The notes under the pieces were generated by a model. It was not told the DNA's origin. It did no database searches and was given only the letters and a program-made list of their open reading frames with translations. Made by a program: the position numbers and the translations under genes. Shown in pieces: positions 1 through 9,335 of a DNA stretch of 64,000 nt (the stretch's first letter is position 1; every line of letters begins with the position of its first letter). Source of the stretch: an uncultured Pelagibacteraceae bacterium (GTDB lineage Bacteria; Pseudomonadota; Alphaproteobacteria; Pelagibacterales; Pelagibacteraceae); assembly GCA_902604795.1 (NCBI GenBank), contig CACKZV010000002.1, positions 62,001-126,000 of the forward strand. Direction: 5' to 3'.

Positions 1-479
1 TTTGCATAACTTGAAATAATGAAATTTAGTTTCCCGTCATTCTCGAAATTTTTTAATTTTTTAGACTGAATATTATATTCTAGATTTTGATGAAAATTTT
101 TTTTACCACTTACTAAAATTAAAGTATTATTATCTTTCATTAAATAATATGCAAAGTCCTCAGGAAAAACTGGATAGGTATAATTTTTTACAAGTTTTTT
201 AACTTTTTTAGGAAACCATTCATATGTTAGTAAAGGGAGATCCTCTTTTGAATTATGATTATAAATATATAGATCTTGTGGATAATCATTAATATAATTT
301 GCATCTTCTCCTCTAGCCAAAATGGCTTTGTCTCTTGTTTTGAAATATAATGTAAATTGACTATTATATGATTTCATTTTACCAACATAAAAATATTTAT
401 TCCTAGTATCGTTGCTAATTTCAGCGTAAGAAAAATTTGAAAAAAAAATTACAATTAATATAGATAAAATTCTTGCCAT
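1..479 (-). CDS. Secreted protein of unknown function, C-terminus cut off by window edge
   Basis: I read an open frame on the minus strand from ATG at 479 to the window edge, 159 codons without a stop. The first 19 residues (start MARILSILIVIFF, ending SYA before a Glu) look like a Sec signal peptide, so the product is probably periplasmic or outer-membrane associated. The rest is rich in Lys, Asn and Tyr and has no motif I recognise. It lies 49 bp downstream of the alpha/beta hydrolase on the same strand and may be the last gene of that run. The family cannot be named because the C-terminus lies outside the window. Confidence 0.7.
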   Translation of the reverse strand, partial: MARILSILIVIFFSNFSYAEISNDTRNKYFYVGKMKSYNSQFTLYFKTRDKAILARGEDANYINDYPQDLYIYNHNSKEDLPLLTYEWFPKKVKKLVKNYTYPVFPEDFAYYLMKDNNTLILVSGKKNFHQNLEYNIQSKKLKNFENDGKLNFIISSYA

Positions 480-528
480 ATATGACTTTAAAAATATAAA
501 GTTGCTGAATATTTGTTTGAATTGTGTC

Positions 529-1338
529 TTAATTTAATTCTGTAATAAATAACTTAATTGAGTTTATGAGATTTTCGTTAAAATCCATCATATGATCATC
601 ATTTTCAACAAAAAAATTTGATTTTTTTCCTCTAAATTTATCATAAATTTCTTTTCCCATTTTAAATGGCACAATTTTATCTTTCATACCATGCATTACA
701 AGAATTGGAGATGTATTTTTATTCAATTTGCTAATCGAATTGTATTTATCTTTTAACAAATATTTAACTGGCAAATATGGATAATAACTTTTTGCTAGTG
801 TTTCCATAGATGTGAACGGTGACTCTAATATCACACCACTAAAAGAATAATCTTGTGCTAGATTTAATGCAATTGCTGTACCCAACGACTCCCCGTACAA
901 GATTATATTTTTATCTTCAATTTTCTTGGAATTTAGCCATTTCTTTGCTGCCAAAGCATCTTCATAAAGGCCTATTTCTGAAGGTTTTCCATCATTTCCA
1001 CTAAATCCCCTATAAGCAAATATCAAATAGTTAACATTCATTTTTGAGAGTTCATTTAATTTATAAATACGATTATCAAGTTTGCCAGCATTGCCATGAA
1101 AAAGTAATATAGTCTTATAATTTTCGTTCTTTTGAAAGTGCCATCCGACCAAACTACTTTCAGAGTTAATAAATACCTTTTCTATTTTGTGATTTAAAGG
1201 TCCCTCATCTAAATAATTATTTTCTCCTGGATGGTACAGAAGATTTCTTTGATAAAAAAAAATAAAAATGCAAATAAACGTATAAATTATTAATATTAAT
1301 AATAATATATTTGTTAGTGTCATTTTTTTATTAATCAT
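529..1338 (-). CDS. Membrane-anchored alpha/beta hydrolase (Bem46/ABHD13-like)
   Basis: A 269-residue serine hydrolase. One hydrophobic segment (about residues 8-28) anchors it in the inner membrane, with the catalytic domain following. Visible family features are the HGNAG oxyanion motif (81-85), the nucleophile elbow GESLG with Ser151, a probable acid Asp220 in HGMKD, and a late His249. This is the order expected for the YfhR/Bem46 branch of alpha/beta hydrolases. The substrate is unknown; esterase or thioesterase activity is the usual guess. Its start overlaps the end of the upstream MFS gene by 8 bp, so the two are probably co-translated. Confidence 0.85.
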   Translation of the reverse strand: MINKKMTLTNILLLILIIYTFICIFIFFYQRNLLYHPGENNYLDEGPLNHKIEKVFINSESSLVGWHFQKNENYKTILLFHGNAGKLDNRIYKLNELSKMNVNYLIFAYRGFSGNDGKPSEIGLYEDALAAKKWLNSKKIEDKNIILYGESLGTAIALNLAQDYSFSGVILESPFTSMETLAKSYYPYLPVKYLLKDKYNSISKLNKNTSPILVMHGMKDKIVPFKMGKEIYDKFRGKKSNFFVENDDHMMDFNENLINSIKLFITELN

Positions 1339-2542
1339 TATTTCTATTTAGATAAATGAAAAAAATATAACTTAATATACAAAGAATTAAAAAAATTGAA
1401 AAAGAAATTCTATAACTACTTACAATATCAAATCCTTTAGAATTAAATAAGTCTATAAATAATCCAATACCCCATTGCATAAAGAATGTTCCTGAATGAA
1501 TAAATACATTATATGAAGTAAGTGACTTGCCTGCTAAATTTTGTGAAAAGTTTAAAGCTATTGCTGGTTGAGTTAGAGAAATTACAATTGAAGTCATAAT
1601 GTATATTGCAAATAAAAAAGCTCCAGCTTTAGGACCAAAAAAGATTATTAGAAAAAAAACAAAGTAACTTATTGGGAGTCCAAATTTAATAAGTTTAACA
1701 CTACTTATTCCATAATCAGAGAGTTTGGGGAGAATATATCCCCACAAAAAGTATGATGCTAACATAGTTACATTGATCCAAAACAAGCCTGTAGCACTTT
1801 GAAACGGAGAATACCCTGTAATATTTAGCATCCAAGGACCGGCCCAAAGCGTTTGGATTGCCTGTATACCGCCATAATTAATAAATGCTAATGGTATCAT
1901 ACTGATAAAAAACTTATTCCTCCAAATTTGTGCTAAACCTTTTTTTTCTTCATCAACAGTGAATTTTTCTTTCTGTTCCCAATTAGGAGTGAATAAGAAA
2001 ATTAAAATAATACTTATTAAGATAAGTATAGCTATTAAAATGAAAATCCATCTCCATCCTATGAATGGTAATAAAATCTGTACAGGTAAAGTAGATGATA
2101 CAAAACCTATATTTGCTACCATTAACATCCATGAATTAGCGCGCTGTTGATATTTTTCAGCAAACCAAACTCTGTATCCTGTTAGAGGTCCCATCATACA
2201 AGCACTCACGCCGATCCCAATAAATATTCTTGAAATAAGTAACCCAGAAAAACTTTTTGCTAATGCAAATGATATGGTTCCTACCAATGCAATTATTAAA
2301 AAATACCCAACAACCTTTTTTGGTCCGAATTTATCAAGTAGTAGTCCTATTGGGACTTGCATAATTGAAAAGCCAATAAAATAGCCTCCTGCTAACAGTC
2401 CTAAATTCCCTGCAGTTAAATCGAATTCATATGTCAGGACCGGCGTTAATGTTGCAGTAATAGATCTAACAAGATTTGATAATAAAAAACCGAAGGCAAA
2501 AATACAGAATATGATAATGCTTTTATTTACTTTAGTAATCAT
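1331..2542 (-). CDS. Major facilitator superfamily transporter
   Basis: A 403-residue hydrophobic protein with about 12 membrane-spanning stretches. The MFS loop 2-3 signature appears as GLLLDKFGPKK around residues 66-76. A charged central loop near residue 190 (Asn-Trp-Glu-Gln-Lys-Glu-Lys) separates two six-helix halves. The substrate cannot be told from sequence. It is divergent from the GGT-like/CoA-ligase/reductase operon with only 29 bp between start codons, so a shared control region and a role as importer for that operon's substrate are possible (inference). It overlaps the alpha/beta hydrolase gene by 8 bp. Confidence 0.88.
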   Translation of the reverse strand: MITKVNKSIIIFCIFAFGFLLSNLVRSITATLTPVLTYEFDLTAGNLGLLAGGYFIGFSIMQVPIGLLLDKFGPKKVVGYFLIIALVGTISFALAKSFSGLLISRIFIGIGVSACMMGPLTGYRVWFAEKYQQRANSWMLMVANIGFVSSTLPVQILLPFIGWRWIFILIAILILISIILIFLFTPNWEQKEKFTVDEEKKGLAQIWRNKFFISMIPLAFINYGGIQAIQTLWAGPWMLNITGYSPFQSATGLFWINVTMLASYFLWGYILPKLSDYGISSVKLIKFGLPISYFVFFLIIFFGPKAGAFLFAIYIMTSIVISLTQPAIALNFSQNLAGKSLTSYNVFIHSGTFFMQWGIGLFIDLFNSKGFDIVSSYRISFSIFLILCILSYIFFIYLNRNND

Positions 2543-2571
2543 TTATAAATTTTTGAGATTTAATCTGTACT

Positions 2572-4155
2572 ATGAATAATCAATCAACAAAAGATAAAGA
2601 TGCACGCTCATCAAATGCTATGGCTGCAACTTCTCATCCATTAGCGACCGAAGAGGCCTTAAAAATACTAAAAATGGGTGGAAATGCAGTAGATGCTTCT
2701 ATAGCAGCTTCAATTGTTTTATCTGTAGTTGAGCCTAATGCAACAAGTATTGGTGGAGACTGTTTTGCAATTGTCAAAATGAATAATAAGGATGCAGTAT
2801 CTTTTAATGGATCTGGGTTAGCACCAGAGAAATTAAGTTATGATTTCTTCAAGGAAAAAAATATAGATAAAATTGAATTAACAAGTCCTCATTCTGTAAC
2901 GATTCCTGGTGCAGTTCATGCTTGGGAAACTATTCATAAAGAATTTGGAAAATTAGATTTTGAACAATTATTTACAGGTGCAATTGAGATTGCAAAAAAT
3001 GGTCACAAAATTTCTAAAGTAGTGTCAAATGCTTGGCATAATAGCTTAAATAAAATTAATGGAAATGAAAATTCAAAAAAAATTTTTTTGAAAGAGGGTC
3101 GTACTTATCAAGAAAATGAATTAATGAAAAATATTCCATTAGGAAAAACATTAGAGGCAATTAGTAAAAAAGGAAGTAAAGAATTTTATGAGGGTGAAAC
3201 TGCAAAAGATATAATTGAAAGTTTAAGTGAATTAGGGGGTGTTCATACTTTTGAGGATTTTTCTAAACAGGACACAATAAGATCAGAAACAATAAAATCT
3301 AGTTATAAGGGTGATTTTATTCATCAATGTCCTCCAAATGGACCTGGCGTAACTGTTTTGATTATGATGAAATTGTTAGAAAAACTAAATATTCATAATT
3401 ATAAATTCAATAGTACTGAAAGATTTCATCTTGAAGCCGAAGTTACAAAACAAGCTTATAAAGTTAAAGAAACAAGCTTAGGCGATCCAAATTTTGTAAA
3501 TTTTGATTTAGATGAAATTTTAAGTGATAAAAATATTGAGGATATTTTTAATAAAATTAAGCTCAATTCATGCAGTGATGTTGGTGACTTAAATATTCCA
3601 GCTCACCCAGAAACTATTTATCTAACAGTTGTAGATAAAGACTTAAATAGTGTGTCCATCATTAATTCAGTTTGTTACGTATTTGGATCAGGTATCACTA
3701 CAAATAAAAGTGGAATACTTTTACATAACAGGGGTACAAATTTCAGAGTAGAGCATGGACATCCAAACTGTATTGAGGGCTTAAAAAGACCATTACACAC
3801 TATTATTCCAGGTATGGTCATTGACAAAGATAACAACACAACTTTGAGTTATGGAGTTATGGGAGGACAATATCAACCAGTAGGACAGGTGCATGTTTTA
3901 AATAATATGATTGATTACGGTATGGGTCCTCAAAAGGCTTTAAGTTTTCCTAGAGCTTTTCATTTTAACAATATTTATAAGCTTGAAAAATCAGTCGATA
4001 ATCAAATTTTTAATGAATTGAAAGAAATCGGTCATAATATTGAGTATATTGATGGTACTCATGGTGGAGGTCAAGCTATTAAAATAAATCGATCAGAAGG
4101 GGACCTTTTGGGAGGATCTGATCCTAGAAAAGACGGTTACGCAAAAGGGTACTAA
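2572..4155 (+). CDS. Gamma-glutamyltransferase-family Ntn hydrolase, probably cytosolic amidase
   Basis: A 527-residue member of the GGT family, which self-cleaves to expose an N-terminal Thr nucleophile. That Thr is probably Thr348 in PETIYLTVVD, followed by FGSGI and the C-terminal GGSDPRKDGYAKGY typical of the family. There is no signal peptide, unlike periplasmic GGTs. Where E. coli GGT has the Arg that binds the glutamyl carboxylate (REMAP), this protein has SGLAP, so glutathione is an unlikely substrate. The same family includes oxamate amidohydrolase (HpxW) and acylases. It is followed 3 bp later by an oxalate-CoA-ligase-like gene, which makes an amidase releasing a small acid attractive. 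The family is certain; the substrate is inferred. Confidence 0.85.
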   Translation: MNNQSTKDKDARSSNAMAATSHPLATEEALKILKMGGNAVDASIAASIVLSVVEPNATSIGGDCFAIVKMNNKDAVSFNGSGLAPEKLSYDFFKEKNIDKIELTSPHSVTIPGAVHAWETIHKEFGKLDFEQLFTGAIEIAKNGHKISKVVSNAWHNSLNKINGNENSKKIFLKEGRTYQENELMKNIPLGKTLEAISKKGSKEFYEGETAKDIIESLSELGGVHTFEDFSKQDTIRSETIKSSYKGDFIHQCPPNGPGVTVLIMMKLLEKLNIHNYKFNSTERFHLEAEVTKQAYKVKETSLGDPNFVNFDLDEILSDKNIEDIFNKIKLNSCSDVGDLNIPAHPETIYLTVVDKDLNSVSIINSVCYVFGSGITTNKSGILLHNRGTNFRVEHGHPNCIEGLKRPLHTIIPGMVIDKDNNTTLSYGVMGGQYQPVGQVHVLNNMIDYGMGPQKALSFPRAFHFNNIYKLEKSVDNQIFNELKEIGHNIEYIDGTHGGGQAIKINRSEGDLLGGSDPRKDGYAKGY

Positions 4156-4158
4156 ATA

Positions 4159-5667
4159 ATGTCAAAAAGAATTGTAAGAAACATTTTTGAAAATGTGAAT
4201 GATGAAAATATTGCTCTAACCTCTGAAATCAGCACAAAACTAAGTTACAAAGATTTAAAATTATTTATCAATAAAATTTCTAAACAACTGGCTGGAAATG
4301 GATTATCAAACAAAGATAGAGCAGCGATAGTTTTACCAAATGGACCATACATGGCTTCAAGTTTTTTGGCAATTTCAAGCTATATGTCTGCTGCCCCTTT
4401 AAATCCATCATATAAATCTGAGGAGTATGAATTTTATTTAAAAGATTTAAATCCAAAAATTGTTTTGGTTGAGAAAAATTCTGAAAATCCAGTTGTAGAT
4501 GTAGCAAAAAAATTAAAAATAGAATTATGTGAAATTAATCCTGAAAAGGATGGACCTTCAGGAATATTTAATATTTACGAAAAAGAAAGTGAATATTCTT
4601 TACCCAATGAAAATGATGAAGCATTAGTGCTACACACTTCTGGTACTACATCGAGACCAAAGATTGTTCCTTTAACAAATAAAAATATTTTTTCTTCAGC
4701 AGAAAATATTTCTAAAAGTTTAAATCTTTCAGAAAATGACCATTGTCTTAATATTATGCCACTTTTTCATATACATGGTCTAATAGCTATTTTAGCTTCA
4801 TCAATGAAAGCTGGTGCATCTGTATGTGCATCAAATGGTTTTAATGCTATCAAGTTTTTAGATATAGCTAAATCAGAAAAAATAACTTGGTACTCTGGAG
4901 TACCCACAATGCATCAAACTATTTTATTAAGAGCACATAAAAATTTAGAAATTGCTAAGGGGCTAGAACTAAGATTAATTAGGTCATCATCTGCATCTTT
5001 ACCACCAGCAGTATTTAATGATTTAAATGATGTTTTTAGTTGTCCAGTAATTGAAGCATACGGTATGACAGAAGCTACTCATCAGATGACTTCTAATCCA
5101 TTACCACCTAAGCAACAAAAAGCAGGATTTGTAGGCCTTCCAGCAGGTCCAGAGGTATGCATTATGAATGAAAATGGGGAAGTGCTAAAACAAGGTGATG
5201 AAGGAGAAGTGTGTATAAAAGGTGAAAATGTAACTCTTGGATACGATAATAATGAAGATGCAAACAAAACAAGTTTTACCAATGGTTGGTTTAGAACTGG
5301 CGATCAAGGTTATTTCGATAATGAGGGTTATTTAAAGATTTCAGGAAGATTGAAAGAAATAATTAATAAAGGTGGAGAAAAAATATCTCCATTAGAAGTT
5401 GATAATGTATTAATGGACCATCCATTAATAGATCAAGCAGTTTGTTTTGGGTATGAAGACAAAATGCTTGGAGAAAACATTGCTAGTGCAATTATAATAA
5501 AAAGCGGTGAGATATGTTCAGAAAATGATGTTTTAGAATATGCAAAAGAAAAACTTGCTAAGTTTAAAATACCAAAAAAAATTTTTTTTGTTGAAGAAAT
5601 TCCAAAAGGAGCAACAGGAAAATTACAAAGAAATGTTTTAGCAAAAAAATTTGGTTTAAATAATTAA
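4159..5667 (+). CDS. Acyl-CoA synthetase, oxalate--CoA ligase (AAE3/Pcs60) type
   Basis: A 502-residue AMP-forming acyl-CoA ligase. The P-loop LHTSGTTSRPKIVPL is at about 158-172, the A5 motif begins YGMTEATHQM at 301, the A8 hinge is GRLKEIINKGGEKISP, and the catalytic A10 Lys is about Lys488 in ATGKLQR. The stretch MTEATHQMTSNPLPP closely resembles plant AAE3 and yeast Pcs60, which make oxalyl-CoA; that resemblance is recalled from memory, not searched. A general medium-chain or malonyl-CoA synthetase is the alternative. It sits between the GGT-like gene (3 bp gap) and the PanE-family gene (stop overlapping the next start), so the three form one operon. Confidence 0.82.
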   Translation: MSKRIVRNIFENVNDENIALTSEISTKLSYKDLKLFINKISKQLAGNGLSNKDRAAIVLPNGPYMASSFLAISSYMSAAPLNPSYKSEEYEFYLKDLNPKIVLVEKNSENPVVDVAKKLKIELCEINPEKDGPSGIFNIYEKESEYSLPNENDEALVLHTSGTTSRPKIVPLTNKNIFSSAENISKSLNLSENDHCLNIMPLFHIHGLIAILASSMKAGASVCASNGFNAIKFLDIAKSEKITWYSGVPTMHQTILLRAHKNLEIAKGLELRLIRSSSASLPPAVFNDLNDVFSCPVIEAYGMTEATHQMTSNPLPPKQQKAGFVGLPAGPEVCIMNENGEVLKQGDEGEVCIKGENVTLGYDNNEDANKTSFTNGWFRTGDQGYFDNEGYLKISGRLKEIINKGGEKISPLEVDNVLMDHPLIDQAVCFGYEDKMLGENIASAIIIKSGEICSENDVLEYAKEKLAKFKIPKKIFFVEEIPKGATGKLQRNVLAKKFGLNN

Positions 5668-6683
5668 TGATAAAAATTTGTATATTTGGTGCAGGATCAA
5701 TTGGTGGATATTTAGCTGCATGTTTAAGTAAAAATAATATTGATTTATCACTTATAGCTAGAGGCCCACACAAAAAAGCTATCGAGGAAAATGGTTTAAC
5801 ATTAATTAAAAAAGATAAAACAGAAAACTTTAAATTAAAAGTATCAGATGATCCCAAAGAACTTGGAATTCAAGATTATATTTTTATTTCAGTAAAAGCT
5901 CATACAATTTCTAATATAGTAGAGTCTCTTCAAAGCTTAATTGGAGAAAATACAACTATAATATCTGCTGTGAATGGCTTACCATGGTGGTATTTTCATA
6001 AAGCTAACACGGGGACAAACTTAGATGAGAAACACATAGATAGTGTTGATCCTGATGGTAAAATTTGGAATTCTTTGAGGCCTTCAAGAGCTCTTGGATG
6101 TGTAGTTTATCCAGCAGCTGAAATTACTGAACCTGGTGTTATTAAACACAATGGCGGTGAAAGATTTACATTAGGCGAACCAGATGGGTCAAAATCAGAA
6201 AGACTTAAAATTATTGCAGACTTATTAATTGCAGGAGGTTTAAAAGCTCCACAAAAAAGTAATCTAAGAGATGAAATTTGGATAAAGCTCTGGGGTAATT
6301 GCTCGTTTAATATTGTGAGTGCACTACACGATAAATCTTTAGATGAAATTGGTAACGACCCAGAACTTTTAAAAATAGTGAAAAAATTGATGGAAGAATG
6401 TCAGTCAGTGGGAGAAAAAATTGGTGTTAAATTTAATGTTTCGATAGATCATAGAATTAAGGCAGCAATTTCAATAAAAGGCCACAAACCATCAACTACT
6501 CAAGATTTACACGCAAAACGTCCCCTAGAAATTGATCCAATCATTGGATCAATAATTGAAATTGGAAATAAAATTAATGTAAATACTGAAAACTTAAAGT
6601 CTGAATACAACAAGTTAAAACAAAAAGCTGAAGGCTTAGGATTATATAAAAGATCGAAAATAATTGATCAGATTACGAATTAA
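5667..6683 (+). CDS. PanE/ApbA-family reductase (ketopantoate reductase-like; candidate oxalyl-CoA reductase)
   Basis: A 338-residue NAD(P)-dependent reductase. It opens with the Rossmann motif GAGSIGGYLA (8-17). Residues matching the ketopantoate reductase active site are Lys207 and Asn211 (KLWGN) and Glu288 (RPLEID). It is longer than E. coli PanE and carries NGLPWWYF near 103-110, typical of a divergent PanE-like subgroup. In Methylobacterium extorquens a PanE paralogue (PanE2) reduces oxalyl-CoA to glyoxylate. Since this gene directly follows an oxalate-CoA-ligase-like gene (1-base overlap), the same role is plausible here (inference). Its stop abuts the stop of convergent dctM with no spacer. 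Confidence 0.82.
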   Translation: MIKICIFGAGSIGGYLAACLSKNNIDLSLIARGPHKKAIEENGLTLIKKDKTENFKLKVSDDPKELGIQDYIFISVKAHTISNIVESLQSLIGENTTIISAVNGLPWWYFHKANTGTNLDEKHIDSVDPDGKIWNSLRPSRALGCVVYPAAEITEPGVIKHNGGERFTLGEPDGSKSERLKIIADLLIAGGLKAPQKSNLRDEIWIKLWGNCSFNIVSALHDKSLDEIGNDPELLKIVKKLMEECQSVGEKIGVKFNVSIDHRIKAAISIKGHKPSTTQDLHAKRPLEIDPIIGSIIEIGNKINVNTENLKSEYNKLKQKAEGLGLYKRSKIIDQITN

Positions 6684-9335
6684 TTAAAAGTTTAGAGAAA
6701 TGTCTCTATGTATTGAATTACATCTTGAGACATAAATCGCTTGCTCTTTTGTAAGTTTTGATTGCAGACGTAATCCAATAGTTTCACTAATAACTTTATC
6801 ATGAGCAGTTATTTTATCCATGTGCTTTTTCTTAAAATTTTTTCTCCAGTCAATCTCTTGCTGGAATAAAACATAAGTATCATTTGCTGAACTTTGAAGT
6901 TTTTCGAAATCAACTTCATCTTCATCCATAAGGGTAATTAAATAATCTAGCTTATCAGCAAATTCATCTGATCCTGAAATTTCTCCAACTTTTTCAAAAA
7001 TATTATCAATAAATTCTATTGCATCAATATAACCTCTATTATCTATTTTTGACTTAAGAAGTTTCATATCTTGACTTAATTCTTCAAATTTTTCACCATC
7101 ATTTATAAATTCCTTAATTAATAATAAATCTTCATATGCATTATCAACAGTTTTTTTATATTTTTTTACAGCTAAATTTTTTGCTTTATTAATTTTATTA
7201 AACTCATCATTTTTAGCTTTCCACTCCTGAGGAATTGTATTTTGAATTTCTTCTATCTCTAGCTTCACATTTTCAATTTTTTGCAAAATTTTATTTTTAT
7301 CTGATACATCCTCATCATCTAGATTTCTTATTTCAGCTTTAAACTTATCTATCTTTTTATTTAATTTCATTATTTTCTTTTGTTTTTTTCTTGTTTTAAA
7401 ATGTAAATCTCTATAATCAACTGCATAGTCATCATAGATTGACTGAGCACTCTTAACTTCATCTACCAATTCAAAAGAATATTTAGAATTATCAACATGA
7501 CGTTGGAAGTAACTTAATTTATCTGCGGGTAAATTTGCTAAAATGATATCATCAAATTCATTAATACTAGTTTTAATTTGATCTCCGTTAGTTTCAAAGT
7601 TTGCAAATTTGTATTCTTGCAAACAGTATTGAAGTTTAGGGTTCATTGGAGGTGGAGCAACATTTGATGTTAAATAAACTCTGTTGGGCAGATAATTAAC
7701 AAGACTTGGATAAAAACCAACAATTCCAAGGCCAATTAGCTGTAGCGCTATGAAAGGCACTACACCTTTCCATATATCCAATGTCTGAATTATTTTTGGG
7801 GCTACACCTTTTAGATAAAACAAAGCAAATCCAAATGGAGGGGTTAAGAATGATGTCTGAAGATTTACACCTATCATTACTCCAAGCCATACTGCTGTAA
7901 CATTTGCTCCTGTTTCAGCAAGTAATATTGGTGCAATAATCGGAACTACTACAACAGCAATTTCTATAAAGTCTAAAAAGAAACCTAGAAGAAAAATTAC
8001 AACCATAACCACGATAAACTGAGTCCAGAAACCTCCAGGTAGATCTTGAAGAAAATCTCTAACCAACTCTTCTCCACCAAATGCTCTAAATCCTGATGTA
8101 AGCATTGCAGCACCTAATAGAATTATGAAAACCATTGAAGTGGTAATACAAGTTTCTGTAACAACTTCTTTTAGTACATTATCTGTTTTATAACTTCTCC
8201 AGAAGCTCCATGCTATTCCGTAAACAAGTATAATCACAAAAAATGCTGTAATGTAGATAGCACCCAAATCTCTTTCCTCTAAATTTTTTACATTGAGTTC
8301 ATAAGTTGAAGCCAGAAAAGTAATAGGTATTATTGATCCAATAATTAGTATTAAAGGATAAAATGCACTTTTCTTACCTTCAAACAACCTATATCCAGCC
8401 ATTAAAGTTGCTCCAATTGCTCCAATAGAACCAGCTTGGTTTACAGTTGCAATCCCCATTAATATTGATCCTAATACTGCAAATATAAGTGCTAAAGGAG
8501 GGATGATAATAACTATAACTCTCAACCAAAATTTAAAATCGAAAGTCCCTTTAAATGGAACAGGAGGTGCTACACCTTTTTTAATTCTTGCATAAATAAA
8601 GACATATATCATATACAATGCTACTAGAACTAGTCCCGGTAACAAAGCACCCAAGAACATGTCTCCAGCACTAGATGATCCAACTCTAAACTCACCAGGC
8701 ATGTTAAATTCACCAGTAATTGCTTTGTAATCATTTTGTCTAATATTATTAGCAACATCTGATGCACTGGCTAATTGATCAGCAATAATAATTAAAACAA
8801 TTGAAGGTGGAATTATCTGTCCAAGAGTTCCGGATGAACAAACGATACCACTCGCAAGTTTACGATCATAATTATTATTTAACATTGTTGGTAAAGAAAT
8901 TAGTCCCATTGCGATAACAGTAGCTCCAACTATTCCAGTTGTAGCAGCAAGTAAGGCTCCTACAAAAATTACCGATATACCCAATCCACCAGGAATAGGA
9001 CCAAACAGTTGACCCATTGTAATGAGTAAGTCCTCAGCTATTTTAGATTTCTGAAGCATTATCCCCATGAAAATAAACAAAGGAATTGCAATTAAAGTGT
9101 CTGTTTCAACATCCCAATAGTTACTTCTAAAATTAGTAATTCCAGCGACTAACCATTCTATAGGCCCATCGACTGTGAAATAAGCACTAGAGTCTCCTTC
9201 AAATATTGCTCCAAAAAATGCGGCTAAACCAATGGAAATTATTGCTGAACCGGGAAGAGCAAAAGCCACAGGATAACCTGAGGCAAGTGCTGCGATCATA
9301 ATTAATACCAGAATTGCTAAAAATAATAATTCCAT
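6684..9335 (-). CDS. dctM: TRAP transporter large permease DctM with long C-terminal extension
   Basis: An 883-residue protein. Residues 1 to about 560 are a hydrophobic DctM permease with many membrane helices and motifs such as GGLGISVIFVGALLAATTG (116-134) and the late NLQTSFLTPPFGFALFYLKG block. Typical DctM proteins end there, at 430-600 residues. This one continues for about 320 polar residues rich in Lys, Glu and Asp with coiled-coil-like heptads around 645-735 and no membrane span. It works with DctQ (start overlaps its stop, TAATG) and the binding protein upstream to import organic acids driven by an ion gradient. The function of the tail is unknown. Confidence 0.92.
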   Translation of the reverse strand: MELLFLAILVLIMIAALASGYPVAFALPGSAIISIGLAAFFGAIFEGDSSAYFTVDGPIEWLVAGITNFRSNYWDVETDTLIAIPLFIFMGIMLQKSKIAEDLLITMGQLFGPIPGGLGISVIFVGALLAATTGIVGATVIAMGLISLPTMLNNNYDRKLASGIVCSSGTLGQIIPPSIVLIIIADQLASASDVANNIRQNDYKAITGEFNMPGEFRVGSSSAGDMFLGALLPGLVLVALYMIYVFIYARIKKGVAPPVPFKGTFDFKFWLRVIVIIIPPLALIFAVLGSILMGIATVNQAGSIGAIGATLMAGYRLFEGKKSAFYPLILIIGSIIPITFLASTYELNVKNLEERDLGAIYITAFFVIILVYGIAWSFWRSYKTDNVLKEVVTETCITTSMVFIILLGAAMLTSGFRAFGGEELVRDFLQDLPGGFWTQFIVVMVVIFLLGFFLDFIEIAVVVVPIIAPILLAETGANVTAVWLGVMIGVNLQTSFLTPPFGFALFYLKGVAPKIIQTLDIWKGVVPFIALQLIGLGIVGFYPSLVNYLPNRVYLTSNVAPPPMNPKLQYCLQEYKFANFETNGDQIKTSINEFDDIILANLPADKLSYFQRHVDNSKYSFELVDEVKSAQSIYDDYAVDYRDLHFKTRKKQKKIMKLNKKIDKFKAEIRNLDDEDVSDKNKILQKIENVKLEIEEIQNTIPQEWKAKNDEFNKINKAKNLAVKKYKKTVDNAYEDLLLIKEFINDGEKFEELSQDMKLLKSKIDNRGYIDAIEFIDNIFEKVGEISGSDEFADKLDYLITLMDEDEVDFEKLQSSANDTYVLFQQEIDWRKNFKKKHMDKITAHDKVISETIGLRLQSKLTKEQAIYVSRCNSIHRDISLNF

